Source: Firmicutes bacterium UBA6811 (GTDB lineage Bacteria > Bacillota > SHA-98 > UBA4971). Taken from it: 33,061 nt of DNA. A program made the translations under genes and the position numbers. The stretch's first letter is position 1; the number at the start of each line of letters is the position of its first letter. Shown in pieces: positions 15,247 through 23,650 of this stretch. The stretch spans positions 1 to 33,061 of the forward strand of contig DKEX01000119.1 of the NCBI GenBank assembly GCA_002452295.1, given 5' to 3'. A model generated the notes under the pieces. That model was given only the letters and a program-made list of their open reading frames with translations. It was not told the DNA's origin and did no database searches.

Positions 15247-15993
15247 CTAAATCTCCGGCCTCTCCTGCTCCATGCGCACCTTGCCCCGCGAGCGCAGGAA
15301 AGCGAGGATACGCCCGACATCGGTATTGAGCACGAGATCGTCCGTCAGGCCTGCGCGCTCTGCAAGCTCCATGGCGGCATCGAAGACCCCGACCCGCGAC
15401 GCGTGATGGGCGTCGCTTCCGATGACCACCCTTGCGCCGTGCCTGGCTGCAAGCTCGGCAAAGCGGAAGCAGTTGTCCGCGCTGTCGAGCCTGGCGACGG
15501 TGAGGGACGAGTTGTTGATCTCGAGGAGCTTGCCGAGGTCCTTCGCGGACCGTACCACCTTTTCCATGTCCACCTGGAAAGCAGGGTTTCCGGGATGGGC
15601 GATGGCGTCCACGTAGGGGTTTTGCATGGCGCCTATCATGGCCCTGGTGTTCTCCTCGACCGTCCCCCCGTCGTATCCGGTGCCCGCATGAAAGCCGGCA
15701 AGCACGAATTCCAGCTTCTTCAGGACACGCTCGGGAAGGTCCAGGTCGCCAGAGGGGCTCGTTATGTTCGCCTCAACTCCCTTGAGGACCTCCACTCCAG
15801 CGATGGTCGCCGGGACGACCCGCAGGTTGCCGAAGTAGTAACGGTGCGGCCCGCCCGGGATGTTCGGGCCATGGTCGGTGATGGCTACCATCTCGAGCCC
15901 GGCGTCGCGCGCAGCCCGGGCCATCTCGTCGATGGTGTTGTATGCGTGCCCACTTGCAATAGAGTGAGTGTGAAGGTCAGCAACGAGTCTCAT
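15247..15993 (-). CDS. PHP-domain metal-dependent hydrolase (YcdX-like), copy 2
   Basis: The 248-residue product has PHP motifs in order: LVADLHTHSIASGHAYNT, AITDHGPN, KGVEANI, LAGFHAG, IAHPGN, LEINNSS and VIGSDAHHASRVG. The YcdX-like pattern of metal-binding histidines and aspartates is complete. Phosphatase or phosphoesterase activity is likely but the substrate is unknown. The start is ATG at 15991-15993 with GGGAGGA upstream; the frame stays open further upstream but those residues are not PHP-like. It lies 64 bases after the GH57 gene and 33 bases before the GHL10 gene. It is related to, but clearly diverged from, the PHP gene at 8131-8868. Confidence 0.87.
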   Translation of the reverse strand: MRLVADLHTHSIASGHAYNTIDEMARAARDAGLEMVAITDHGPNIPGGPHRYYFGNLRVVPATIAGVEVLKGVEANITSPSGDLDLPERVLKKLEFVLAGFHAGTGYDGGTVEENTRAMIGAMQNPYVDAIAHPGNPAFQVDMEKVVRSAKDLGKLLEINNSSLTVARLDSADNCFRFAELAARHGARVVIGSDAHHASRVGVFDAAMELAERAGLTDDLVLNTDVGRILAFLRSRGKVRMEQERPEI

Positions 15994-16057
15994 TCCGTGT
16001 CCTCCCAGGCGATCCCTGTGGTGCAGCGGCGCGGGATCCGGTGCCCGAGAGTCCAAT

Positions 16058-17809
16058 TCAACGCCGGGAGGCAGATCCCTGCTTACAGGCGAACGCAGCA
16101 GGATCAATATCCGGGAACACCGCGTCTATGGCCTCGATCTCCTCGAGGTACCCGAGGGTCTCGGGCGACGCGACCTCCCGGCCGAGGGTCTCCAGGAGCC
16201 GAGCAAACCTGTGCCGGTGCTCGAGAAACCGCCGCGATGCATAGTCCGCGGCTTGCTCGGTGGTAACCAGGAACGGCCAGTCGCTGCTCTGAAGGAGGAG
16301 CGCCTCGCGGGCCGCCTGGCGCAGCACGCGCTCGCCAGAGGACGGCCATCCATCGCGGTCCGGGCGCGCTCCGCCGCCGTCGCCCCCCGGTGGGCCCTCC
16401 AGGCGCCGTCTGGCGTCGCCCGCGGGCCGGGGCGTCGCCGCGATCGTCTCCATCTCCCTTTCTGTGTCGTGGATCTCGTTCCACATCCAGCCAGTGGCTT
16501 CATTGTCCCAGATGTAGTGGCCCCCGCCCATCCCCCAGGAGCTTTCCGCGAGATCCACCTGGCCCGCGGGAGGATGATGCTCGAGATACCGGGCCGCAGT
16601 CGTGAGGTCCACACCCTCGCTGCGGGCCAGGCCCTCCAGGGCCCAGCGCAGCCAGTCCAGGCCCTCCATCCACCAGTGCCCGAAAAGCTCCACGTCGAAG
16701 GGGGCCACGATGACGCCGTGCTTTCCTGTGTCCCTGTAAAAGTCGCCCAGCAGCCTCTCGACGAGGTGGACGAAATGGCTGGCGTGCTCCTTCGCCCGGG
16801 CGAGGGCGGCATCGGGCTGGTAGACCTCCTTGGAGCCCAGGTCCACCAGGCGGCTGGTGACCTTCCAATAGCGAAGGCCCGAGATGGAGTCGCGTTTGTG
16901 GAACTCGCGGTAGTTCCCGTCGCCAGGGTAGCCCCACTCCGACGACCACACCTGCAGGGCGGTGCGCTCGTTGCGGCCAAGCACGGCGACTCCGCTCCCC
17001 GGGAGCGAGTATGGCAGGTATGTCGTGTAGCCGGATCGCGCCGGGATGAACCTCGGCTCAGGCTGTCGTCGCAAAAGCCCCGCCCCGTACATGCCAACGG
17101 GAGCGCCGCCCTGGATGGCGTGGGCGTCCACGAAGAAGTGCCTGATCCCCATGGCCGCAAGGGCACCGTCGATGCCGGCGCTCGCGAACGCGGAGCCGGG
17201 CGGGCCGGCCGGGGAGAAGTCGCGGGGGCGATACCCGCATTCAGGGAGCCATATCCCGAGCGGCCTCCTTCCGAAGCAGCGCTCGTAGGTGTCGCACCCC
17301 ACCTTCACCTGGGCGTAGACCGACGACTCCCTCGCGAGAAGCGGAAGATAGGCATGGGTGGCTGCCCCGGCCACGATCTCGATGTGGCCCTCGTCCTGGA
17401 GCGAGCGAAAGGCCGAGACGATGTCGCGCCTGTATCCGTCGTGGAAGCTCGCCCGGACCCTCTCGTACCGGTCGCGGTGGAATCTCGCGAGGTCAGAGAG
17501 GCGCCCCTCGCTCTCGGCCTGGAATCTCGCGATGTCCCCTTCCGCGGCGGCGATCTTCGTTTCCAGGTACTCATCAAAGCGAAACAGCATGTACGGGTCC
17601 GAGAGCTGGTCCAGAAGCACAGGCGTGAGCCCGACGGTGAGCTTCGCCGGAACGCCCCTGGCCACGAGGTCCGAGATGATGTCGAGGATCGGGATGTAGG
17701 TCTCCGCCATGGCCTCGAACACCCATTCCTCGCCGAAGGGCCATATCCCGGCCTTTCGGCAGTACGGCAGGTGGCTGTGAAGCACAAACACAAACGAGCC
17801 TGTGGACAC
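16058..17809 (-). CDS. GH57-family glucan enzyme with DUF1957 domain (branching-enzyme type), copy 1
   Basis: The 583-residue product is a glycoside hydrolase family 57 protein of the type that includes 1,4-alpha-glucan branching enzymes. Motifs are LHSHLPYCRKAG near the N-terminus, ATHAYLPLL, GIWLPECGY with the predicted nucleophile E190, and APFDVELFGHWWMEG with the predicted acid/base D372. The C-terminal helical domain is interrupted by a Pro/Gly/Arg-rich stretch at about 457-492, which looks like an inserted linker. The start is GTG at 17807-17809 with GAGGAGGAGC upstream. It is divergent from the DUF4912 gene and heads the long minus-strand gene series. The exact activity (branching, transfer or hydrolysis) cannot be decided here. 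Confidence 0.86.
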   Translation of the reverse strand: MSTGSFVFVLHSHLPYCRKAGIWPFGEEWVFEAMAETYIPILDIISDLVARGVPAKLTVGLTPVLLDQLSDPYMLFRFDEYLETKIAAAEGDIARFQAESEGRLSDLARFHRDRYERVRASFHDGYRRDIVSAFRSLQDEGHIEIVAGAATHAYLPLLARESSVYAQVKVGCDTYERCFGRRPLGIWLPECGYRPRDFSPAGPPGSAFASAGIDGALAAMGIRHFFVDAHAIQGGAPVGMYGAGLLRRQPEPRFIPARSGYTTYLPYSLPGSGVAVLGRNERTALQVWSSEWGYPGDGNYREFHKRDSISGLRYWKVTSRLVDLGSKEVYQPDAALARAKEHASHFVHLVERLLGDFYRDTGKHGVIVAPFDVELFGHWWMEGLDWLRWALEGLARSEGVDLTTAARYLEHHPPAGQVDLAESSWGMGGGHYIWDNEATGWMWNEIHDTEREMETIAATPRPAGDARRRLEGPPGGDGGGARPDRDGWPSSGERVLRQAAREALLLQSSDWPFLVTTEQAADYASRRFLEHRHRFARLLETLGREVASPETLGYLEEIEAIDAVFPDIDPAAFACKQGSASRR

Positions 17810-18303
17810 GATAGCTCCTCCTCACAGATCGCCCTTTCTTGCCGGCTTGCCGAGTCCCCTCGACAACCAAAGCCCTCTCGACTCATTCATGAAATTCATG
17901 AACCTGATCCATGAAAACCAGGGGCAGCCTTACGTACAAGAACCAGAGCCTCCATGAGAGAATCCCGTGGGGCGCTCCCGGTGCAAGGAGGGCGGACGCC
18001 TTTCGCGCAAGACTCCTCGTACAGCCCTAGTTTAAGCCGCAGGGCGCGCCCCTATTCGGTGAGCGGCCGGGCGCCGCCGCAAGTGGCCGAGCACTTTCAA
18101 CCGGGCGTGCCAGCCAAGCGCCCAGCGCCTCCGTTGCCGGAGCTGGACTTGTTGCCCTTTCTGGTAAATCCACACAGCGACCCTCGAATAAACGCGGACA
18201 GCGCAAGAGATATTATTACAGAGACGTGCCGGAGCACGTCTGGCAGTCGTTTCTTCCAGTGGTTCCGTTTCCCGATGTTAATGATAGCCAGGAGGTAGCC
18301 GGA
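17810..18303. other. Divergent intergenic region between the GH57 gene and the DUF4912 gene
   Basis: This 494-base region has no gene I can support. It presumably carries promoters for both directions. I see a TTCATGAA repeat (17886-17917) close to the GH57 side and an A/T-rich TATTAT (18211-18216) on the DUF4912 side, the latter without a good -35 box at 16-18 bases. The first 120 bases upstream of the DUF4912 GTG are open in frame, but the ribosome site at 18290-18296 argues against translation there. Confidence 0.6.
17886..17917. promoter_or_regulatory. TTCATGAA repeat, candidate operator
   Basis: TTCATGAAATTCATGAA (17886-17902) is two copies of the palindrome TTCATGAA nine bases apart, and it reads almost the same on both strands. 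A third partial copy CCATGAAAA follows at 17909-17917. Such a symmetric, A/T-richer site in a GC-rich divergent region looks like a repressor or activator site. It lies about 80 bases upstream of the GH57 start. The binding protein is unknown. Confidence 0.5.
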
Positions 18304-19311
18304 GTGGCGGCCATCAACGAGACAAGGGCAACAGGCGAAAACACAAGCCAGCCTTCGCTGGGCGAGGGAATCGAGAAAACCGCTCCTGCCAGAGAAGTGG
18401 AAGAGATCCGTCTTCCGGAAAGCGTGTCGGAGCTTCGTATCGTGGAGACGAGGGAGATCAACCTCGGCGAGGACGTGGTCCACGGTACGACCTATCCCAC
18501 GTACACCGCCAGGACCGAGACGGCATACGACCTTCCCCAGGGCTACGGCGCCACGAAAGTGGTCCTTATGGTGCGCGACCCGTACTGGCTGCACGCGTAC
18601 TGGGAGATCGCCGAGGACATATCAGGCACCGTGGCCTCGGAGCTGGGTCCCAACGGCTGGAGCGTGACCCGGAGATCCCTCCGGGTGCACGACGTGACCG
18701 ACGTGGACTTCGATGGAACCAACGCCCACCGCTCTTTCGACATCGATATCGGCAACGGAGCCAACAACTGGTATATCAACGTGGAGCGCCCCAACCGGGC
18801 GTACTGCGCCGATCTCGGCCTGGTGGGCCCTGACGGCCGGTTCGTGCTCCTTTCCAGGTCCAACGTGGTCCGGACGCCGCGCGCCGGCCCGTCCGAGGTC
18901 ATCGACGAGGAATGGATGACCATCTCAGCCATAGAGAGGTACTATCCGCACCCGGGGCGGCTCCCCTCGTCCCCGGAGATGGTGTCGGCCGGCATGGAGC
19001 ACATGGCACTCGAGATGGGGTCCGGGTTCGTGGCCGCCATCCCGGTCTCGAGCCCGGGCGTGGCGGCGGGGGTGGCCGAGCAAAGAGCCTTCTGGCTCAA
19101 CGCGTCGGTGGAGGTCATCGTCCACGGCGCCACCGAGCCCGGGTCCACCGTGACGATCCAGGGCCTCCCGGTGAACCTCCGTCCTGACGGCACCTTCTCG
19201 ACGAGGTTCCACCTTCCCGATGGCCGGCAGGTCGTCCCCATCGAGGCTGTGTCCAGGGACGGCAGCATGAGGCGGTCCATCACCACGAGTCTCGCCCGCG
19301 AGACCTGGTAG
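18304..19311 (+). CDS. DUF4912 protein with C-terminal Ig-like domain
   Basis: The 335-residue product contains a DUF4912 domain in its middle part: GATKVVLMVRDPYWLHAYWEI, then SFDIDIGNGANNWYINVERPNRAYCADLGLV and GRFVLLSRSN. The C-terminal 80 residues (VEVIVHGATEPGSTVTIQG, then LRPDGTFSTRFHLPDG and VPIEAVSRDGS) look like a small Ig-like or carbohydrate-associated beta domain. DUF4912 proteins are commonly found beside GH57 enzymes, as here; the function is not established. The start is GTG at 18304, chosen because AGGAGGT at 18290-18296 precedes it by 7 bases. No signal peptide is visible. The stop codon lies inside a 9-base-period repeat. The GH57 gene follows after 101 bases. Confidence 0.85.
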   Translation: MAAINETRATGENTSQPSLGEGIEKTAPAREVEEIRLPESVSELRIVETREINLGEDVVHGTTYPTYTARTETAYDLPQGYGATKVVLMVRDPYWLHAYWEIAEDISGTVASELGPNGWSVTRRSLRVHDVTDVDFDGTNAHRSFDIDIGNGANNWYINVERPNRAYCADLGLVGPDGRFVLLSRSNVVRTPRAGPSEVIDEEWMTISAIERYYPHPGRLPSSPEMVSAGMEHMALEMGSGFVAAIPVSSPGVAAGVAEQRAFWLNASVEVIVHGATEPGSTVTIQGLPVNLRPDGTFSTRFHLPDGRQVVPIEAVSRDGSMRRSITTSLARETW

Positions 19312-19380
19312 ACCTGCCAGGCCAGGCCCGCCTAGCCTGGCAAACCTGACAAATCTGGCAGGCCTGGTGAAATCGGCAGA
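19302..19380. repeat. 9-base-period repeat with hairpins after the DUF4912 gene
   Basis: Imperfect 9-base units run through this stretch, for example CCTGGCAAA, CCTGACAAA, TCTGGCAGG and CCTGGTGAA from 19336 on, and GACCTGGTA and GACCTGCCA at its start. The first unit contains the stop codon of the DUF4912 gene. GCCAGGC (19321-19327) and GCCTGGC (19335-19341) form a 7-base-pair hairpin, and CCTGCCAG (19313-19320) can pair with CTGGCAGG (19355-19362). No T run follows. Confidence 0.65.
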
Positions 19381-19412
19381 ACAAACCCACGCGAGGGAGA
19401 TGAAACCGGAAC

Positions 19413-21086
19413 ATGGCGGACGAAAAGGGTTATCTTGCGCTTGTGCTGCACGCGCACCTGCCATATGTGAGGCATCCTGAACACCCCGATTTCTTCGAGG
19501 AAAGCTGGCTATTCGAGGCCATAACCGACACGTACATCCCGCTCATCAAGGTCTTTCAGGGCCTTCGGCGCGACGGCGTAACCTTCAGGATCACCATGTC
19601 CATCACCCCGCCCCTCGCGTCCATGCTCCTCGACCCGCTCCTGCAGGAGAGGTATCTCCGCCATCTCGGCAGGCTCATCGAGCTTGCGGAGAAGGAGGTG
19701 GAACGCACCAGGTGGCTTCCGGAATTCAACGAGAACGCCCGGATGTACAGGGACCGGTTCTACGAGGCCCGGCGCATCTTCGAGGACGTGTACGGGCGCA
19801 ACATCCTGACGGCCTTCAGGGAGCTCGAGGCCCAGGGGTGCCTCGAGATCATCACATCAGCGGCGACCCACGGGTACCTGCCCCTCATGGAGATATGCCG
19901 CGAGGCCGTGCGCGCCCAGATCAAGATCGCGACGGATTTCCACAGGCGGGTGCTGGATAGAAGGCCGGTCGGCTTCTGGCTGCCGGAGTGCGGGTACAAC
20001 CCCGGCGACGACCAGGTCCTGAAGGAAGAGGGGATCAGGTACTTCATAACCGACGCCCACGGCGTGCTCTTCGCCTCGCCCAGGCCGAAGTACGGGGTCT
20101 TCGCGCCGATATGCTGCAAGTCAGGGGTCGCCGCCTTCGGACGGGACATGGAGTCCTCGAAGCAGGTATGGAGCGCGCGGGAAGGCTACCCCGGGGACCA
20201 CGACTACCGGGAATTCTACAGGGACATCGGCTACGACCTGGAGTACGACTACATCCGGCCCTACATCCACTCGAGCGGGGCGCGCATCAACACCGGCATA
20301 AAGTACTACAGGATCACCGGCAAGACCCACGACAAGCAGCCCTACAACAGGCAGCGGGCCGTCGAGAAGGCCGCCATCCACGCCGGGAACTTCATGTTCA
20401 ACCGGGAGAAGCAAATCGAGTACCTCGCGTCTGCCATGGACCGCAGGCCCATCGTGGTGGCCCCGTACGACGCCGAGCTTTTCGGCCACTGGTGGTTCGA
20501 GGGGCCAGAGTGGCTGGATTTCCTCATGAGGAAGATCGCCTACGATCAGAAGACCATCGCCCTTATTACGCCCGGCGACTACCTCGGGATATACAGGCGC
20601 AACCAGGTGTCCACCCCGTCCCTCTCGAGCTGGGGTTACAAGGGTTACAGCGAGGTGTGGCTTGAGGGGTCCAACGACTGGATTTACCGCCACCTGCACA
20701 CGGCCGCCGGGAGGATGGTGGAGCTTGCGCGGACCCACCCGGGCGCAGACGGTGTTCTGCGGCGGGCGCTGAACCAGGCGGCGCGGGAGCTTGTGCTCGC
20801 CCAGAGCAGCGACTGGGCGTTCATCATGAAGACCGGCACGATGGTATCGTACGCGGTGCGCAGGACAAAGGAGCACATCTGGCGCTTCACCAGGCTGTAT
20901 CACGACATACTGGGCGGCACCATCGACGACGGGTGGCTTGCTGACATCGAATACAGGGACAACATCTTCCCCGACATAGACTACCAGGTGTACGCCGCCG
21001 CCCCGGCTGGTGCTGGTGCTGACGCTGGCGTGGGCGCGGGCGTGGGGGCGAGCGAGGTGGGGGCCGCCGCCGCTATGTCGTTCTGA
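19413..21086 (+). CDS. GH57-family 1,4-alpha-glucan branching-type enzyme, copy 2
   Basis: The 557-residue product is a GH57 enzyme with DUF1957 C-terminal helices. Motifs are LVLHAHLPYVRHPE, ATHGYLPLME, VGFWLPECGYNPGDD with predicted nucleophile E192, and APYDAELFGHWWFEG with predicted acid/base D353. The C-terminal part (NQAARELVLAQSSDWAFIM and RFTRLYHDIL) is typical of branching enzymes and would introduce alpha-1,6 branches in glycogen-like glucan. It is the second GH57 gene within 2 kb. The last 28 or so residues are an Ala/Gly/Val tail encoded by 6-base repeats, and the final 14 bases overlap the convergent gene. The ATG at 19413 has GGGAGATG about 10 bases upstream. Confidence 0.9.
   Translation: MADEKGYLALVLHAHLPYVRHPEHPDFFEESWLFEAITDTYIPLIKVFQGLRRDGVTFRITMSITPPLASMLLDPLLQERYLRHLGRLIELAEKEVERTRWLPEFNENARMYRDRFYEARRIFEDVYGRNILTAFRELEAQGCLEIITSAATHGYLPLMEICREAVRAQIKIATDFHRRVLDRRPVGFWLPECGYNPGDDQVLKEEGIRYFITDAHGVLFASPRPKYGVFAPICCKSGVAAFGRDMESSKQVWSAREGYPGDHDYREFYRDIGYDLEYDYIRPYIHSSGARINTGIKYYRITGKTHDKQPYNRQRAVEKAAIHAGNFMFNREKQIEYLASAMDRRPIVVAPYDAELFGHWWFEGPEWLDFLMRKIAYDQKTIALITPGDYLGIYRRNQVSTPSLSSWGYKGYSEVWLEGSNDWIYRHLHTAAGRMVELARTHPGADGVLRRALNQAARELVLAQSSDWAFIMKTGTMVSYAVRRTKEHIWRFTRLYHDILGGTIDDGWLADIEYRDNIFPDIDYQVYAAAPAGAGADAGVGAGVGASEVGAAAAMSF
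21006..21055. repeat. 6-base repeats coding the Ala/Gly tail of the GH57 protein
   Basis: GCTGGT-like hexamers (GCTGGT, GCTGGT, GCTGAC, GCTGGC, GTGGGC, GCGGGC) run in frame and give an Ala-Gly/Ala-Asp/Val-Gly tail after the end of the conserved GH57 domain. The tail is probably dispensable and prone to length change. Confidence 0.65.
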
Positions 21087-23553
21087 TCTCGCTGATCTTC
21101 GACATGTACATCTCGCGCAGGGCTTCAGCGTCGGCGGGCGTGGACGCCTCGCTGTACACGTGGAACAGCGGCTCCTCGGAATCAGGCAGAATGAGAGCCC
21201 ACCCGGTGTCATGGTAGACCTTGATGCCGTCGATGAGCTCTACCTTCTCGGTGCGGGTCTCCTCGATGAGCGTTCGCATGACCTTGCCCTTGTCATCCCA
21301 CGGACACTCCACGGTCCGCTTGCTCATGTAGAACTGCGGCACCATCGAGATGAGCGACGACAGGGGCACGTTCTCGGCGGCCATCACCTCGAGTATCTTG
21401 GCGAGCGACAGGAGCGCATCGAAGGCCGGCTGGAAGCCGGGGAGTTCTCTCTCGCCGATGAGGATCTTCTCCTCGATGACCTTCTCCATGAGGGACCTGG
21501 GGTTCGCGCGCGTGCGGACCACGCGGCCGCGATAGCTCCTCGCCATCTCCTCGATGATCCTGGGGGCGGTGACAGGTACCGCCACCGTGGCGCCCTCCCT
21601 GGACTTCAGGATGAGGAGAGACATGAGGGCGCAGAACATCTCCTCGGAGACGCCCTTGCCCTCTTCGTCCACGAGGAGGAGCTTTTCCGCGTTGTTGTCC
21701 ACACCGATGCCAAGGTCGGCACCTCGTGCGATCACAGCCTTCGAGAGGAGAGAGAGGGAGTCAAGCACCTCCAGGTGGTGCCTCGGGCGGGCGGCTGCGC
21801 CACTATCCGGGTTCAGCGCCAGCACGTCGCACCCGAGGGCATCGAGGAGCGTTGGGAGGAGAAGCGACAGGTTCCCGGGGTCGAAGTCCACGACGACCTT
21901 GAAGCGCCGGGCGCGCACGGAGGCGATGGACACCGTCTTGAGCAGGCCGTCCAGGTACTGCTCGACGACGCGGGTGAGGAAGGCGACCTCGCCGATGTCC
22001 TCGGTGCCCACGCGCCTGAAGTCGTCGCTGAAGAAGGCGTTCTCCACCTTGCGCTCCATGGACGTGTCTATGTTGATCCCTTTCTCGTCGAGGAACTCGA
22101 CAAGGCCGATGTTGGGGTCATACGGGGACAGCCTCACGTGCAGGCCGCCCGCCACACCCAGCGCCGCCACGGCATAGCGGGTGACAGGCGTGGTCATGCG
22201 GCCGATATCGTAGACGTTCGTGCCACTGGAGAGAAGGCCGGCCGTCATGGCACGCTTCAGCATCCGCGACGGCTTGTAGGCGTCGGAGCTCACCACGATG
22301 GCCTTCCTCTCGCCGATGCAGGCGCCGTAAGCCGCGCCCAGCTTCGCGGCGAACTCGGGGGTAAGCTCGACGTTAAGGAGGCCGGACACCCCGTACGACC
22401 CGAACAGCCTCCTCGACCACTTCGCGCCCCAGACCAGGCTGGTGGTGATGGTGGTGCCGGCGTCGATGACCTTGTCTGGCCATATCTTCACGCCTGGCTT
22501 GATGATGCTGCGCTCGCCCACGGAGCAGTCTGCCCCGACCACCGACCCCTCGAACACGGCGGCCTTCGCCTTGATGCTGGTCCTCGAGCACACAATCGCC
22601 CCGCGCAGCTCGGCCTCTTTGCCCACGTACGAGTTGTTCCATATGATGCTCCGCTTCACCGACGCCCCCTCGTTGAGGAGGTTCTGGTGGCCGATGACGC
22701 TGCCGTCGCCGACCTCGGCGTTGCGCTTGACCCGGCAGCGGTCGCCGATGACAACGGGCGGCGTGAGCCTTGCGTTCGGATGCATCTCGGCCCCGGCGCC
22801 GACGAACACGCCCTTCTCCACCTCATCGCCGGGGATGTCCACTTTGGCGCGGCCCTCGAGGATGTCGTAGTGAGTCTGGCGGTACTGCTCGATGGTCCCG
22901 ATGTCGCTCCAGTAGCCGTTTGCGATGTAGCCAAAGAGCGGTAGGTTCCTCTTGAGGATGAGCGGGAAGAGGTTCTTGCTGAAATCGAACTCCCGCCCAA
23001 AGTCGAAGAACCCGAGCACGTCGGGCTCGAGCACGTAGATGCCGGTGTTCACGGTGTCGCTGAACACCTCGCTCCAGCTCGGCTTCTCCAGGAAGCGCGA
23101 GATGCGGCCGTCGTCCTCGGTGATCACGACCCCGTACTCGAGCGGGGTTGACACCCGGGTCAGCACGATGGTGGCGATGGCGCCCTTCGCCCGATGGAAC
23201 TCCACCGCCCGGGTGAGGTCGAAGTCGGTGAGGGCGTCTCCGCTGATGACGAGGAAAGTGGAGTCGAGGTGCTCCTCGCACGCCTTGACGCTTCCCGCGG
23301 TGCCGAGGGGGCTATCCTCCACAGCGTAGGCCATCCTGACTCCGAACGCCTCGCCCGTGCCGAAGTGCTCCTGGATGACCTCAGGCATGTAGTGGAGCGT
23401 GGCGTAGATGTCGGCAAACCCGTGTTTGCGCAGAAGACGCACGATGTGCTCGAGGATGGGGCGGTTCACCACCGGAACCATGGGCTTGGGCTTGTCGCAC
23501 GTAAGCGGGCGAAGGCGCGTGCCCTTGCCGCCCGCCATCACAACAGCTTTCAT
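21073..23553 (-). CDS. Sugar-phosphate nucleotidyltransferase fused to degenerate phosphomannomutase-like domain
   Basis: The 826-residue product has three parts. Residues 1-235 are a nucleotidyltransferase (MAGGKGTRLRPLTCDKPKPM at 6-25, then EDSPLGTAGSV, ISGDALTDFDL and GYWSDIGTIEQY) of the mannose-1-phosphate guanylyltransferase type. Residues 245-365 are left-handed beta-helix hexapeptide repeats. Residues 380-826 resemble phosphomannomutase, but every active-site loop departs from the family: the serine loop reads RLSPYDP (474-480) instead of TASHNP, the metal loop DNNAEK (619-624) instead of DGDxDR, the sugar loop GERELPG (700-706) instead of GExSGH, and the phosphate loop PDSEEP (790-795) instead of PSGTEP. 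The mutase is therefore probably inactive or altered. The ATG at 23551-23553 has GGAGG 11 bases upstream. It is probably co-transcribed after the GT4 gene. Confidence 0.88.
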   Translation of the reverse strand: MKAVVMAGGKGTRLRPLTCDKPKPMVPVVNRPILEHIVRLLRKHGFADIYATLHYMPEVIQEHFGTGEAFGVRMAYAVEDSPLGTAGSVKACEEHLDSTFLVISGDALTDFDLTRAVEFHRAKGAIATIVLTRVSTPLEYGVVITEDDGRISRFLEKPSWSEVFSDTVNTGIYVLEPDVLGFFDFGREFDFSKNLFPLILKRNLPLFGYIANGYWSDIGTIEQYRQTHYDILEGRAKVDIPGDEVEKGVFVGAGAEMHPNARLTPPVVIGDRCRVKRNAEVGDGSVIGHQNLLNEGASVKRSIIWNNSYVGKEAELRGAIVCSRTSIKAKAAVFEGSVVGADCSVGERSIIKPGVKIWPDKVIDAGTTITTSLVWGAKWSRRLFGSYGVSGLLNVELTPEFAAKLGAAYGACIGERKAIVVSSDAYKPSRMLKRAMTAGLLSSGTNVYDIGRMTTPVTRYAVAALGVAGGLHVRLSPYDPNIGLVEFLDEKGINIDTSMERKVENAFFSDDFRRVGTEDIGEVAFLTRVVEQYLDGLLKTVSIASVRARRFKVVVDFDPGNLSLLLPTLLDALGCDVLALNPDSGAAARPRHHLEVLDSLSLLSKAVIARGADLGIGVDNNAEKLLLVDEEGKGVSEEMFCALMSLLILKSREGATVAVPVTAPRIIEEMARSYRGRVVRTRANPRSLMEKVIEEKILIGERELPGFQPAFDALLSLAKILEVMAAENVPLSSLISMVPQFYMSKRTVECPWDDKGKVMRTLIEETRTEKVELIDGIKVYHDTGWALILPDSEEPLFHVYSEASTPADAEALREMYMSKISEIRTT

Positions 23554-23650
23554 CTTGTCTGGACCCTCCGTGAAACCATAGATGTAGATGTCAGCGACAG
23601 ATGTCCAGGTGAGGGCGTGCCAGCGAGTGGCGGCTGCCGGCACGGTGGGC

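Noticed and set aside
18211..18216. TATTAT as -10 box of the DUF4912 gene
   Set aside because: The region 17 bases upstream (ATAAAC) does not resemble a sigma-A -35 box; a sporulation sigma factor is possible but could not be shown.
21010..22944. Long plus-strand open frame opposite the nucleotidyltransferase
   Set aside because: Its His/Asp/Gly/Arg-rich translation is typical of an antisense shadow, and the minus-strand gene has clear domains.
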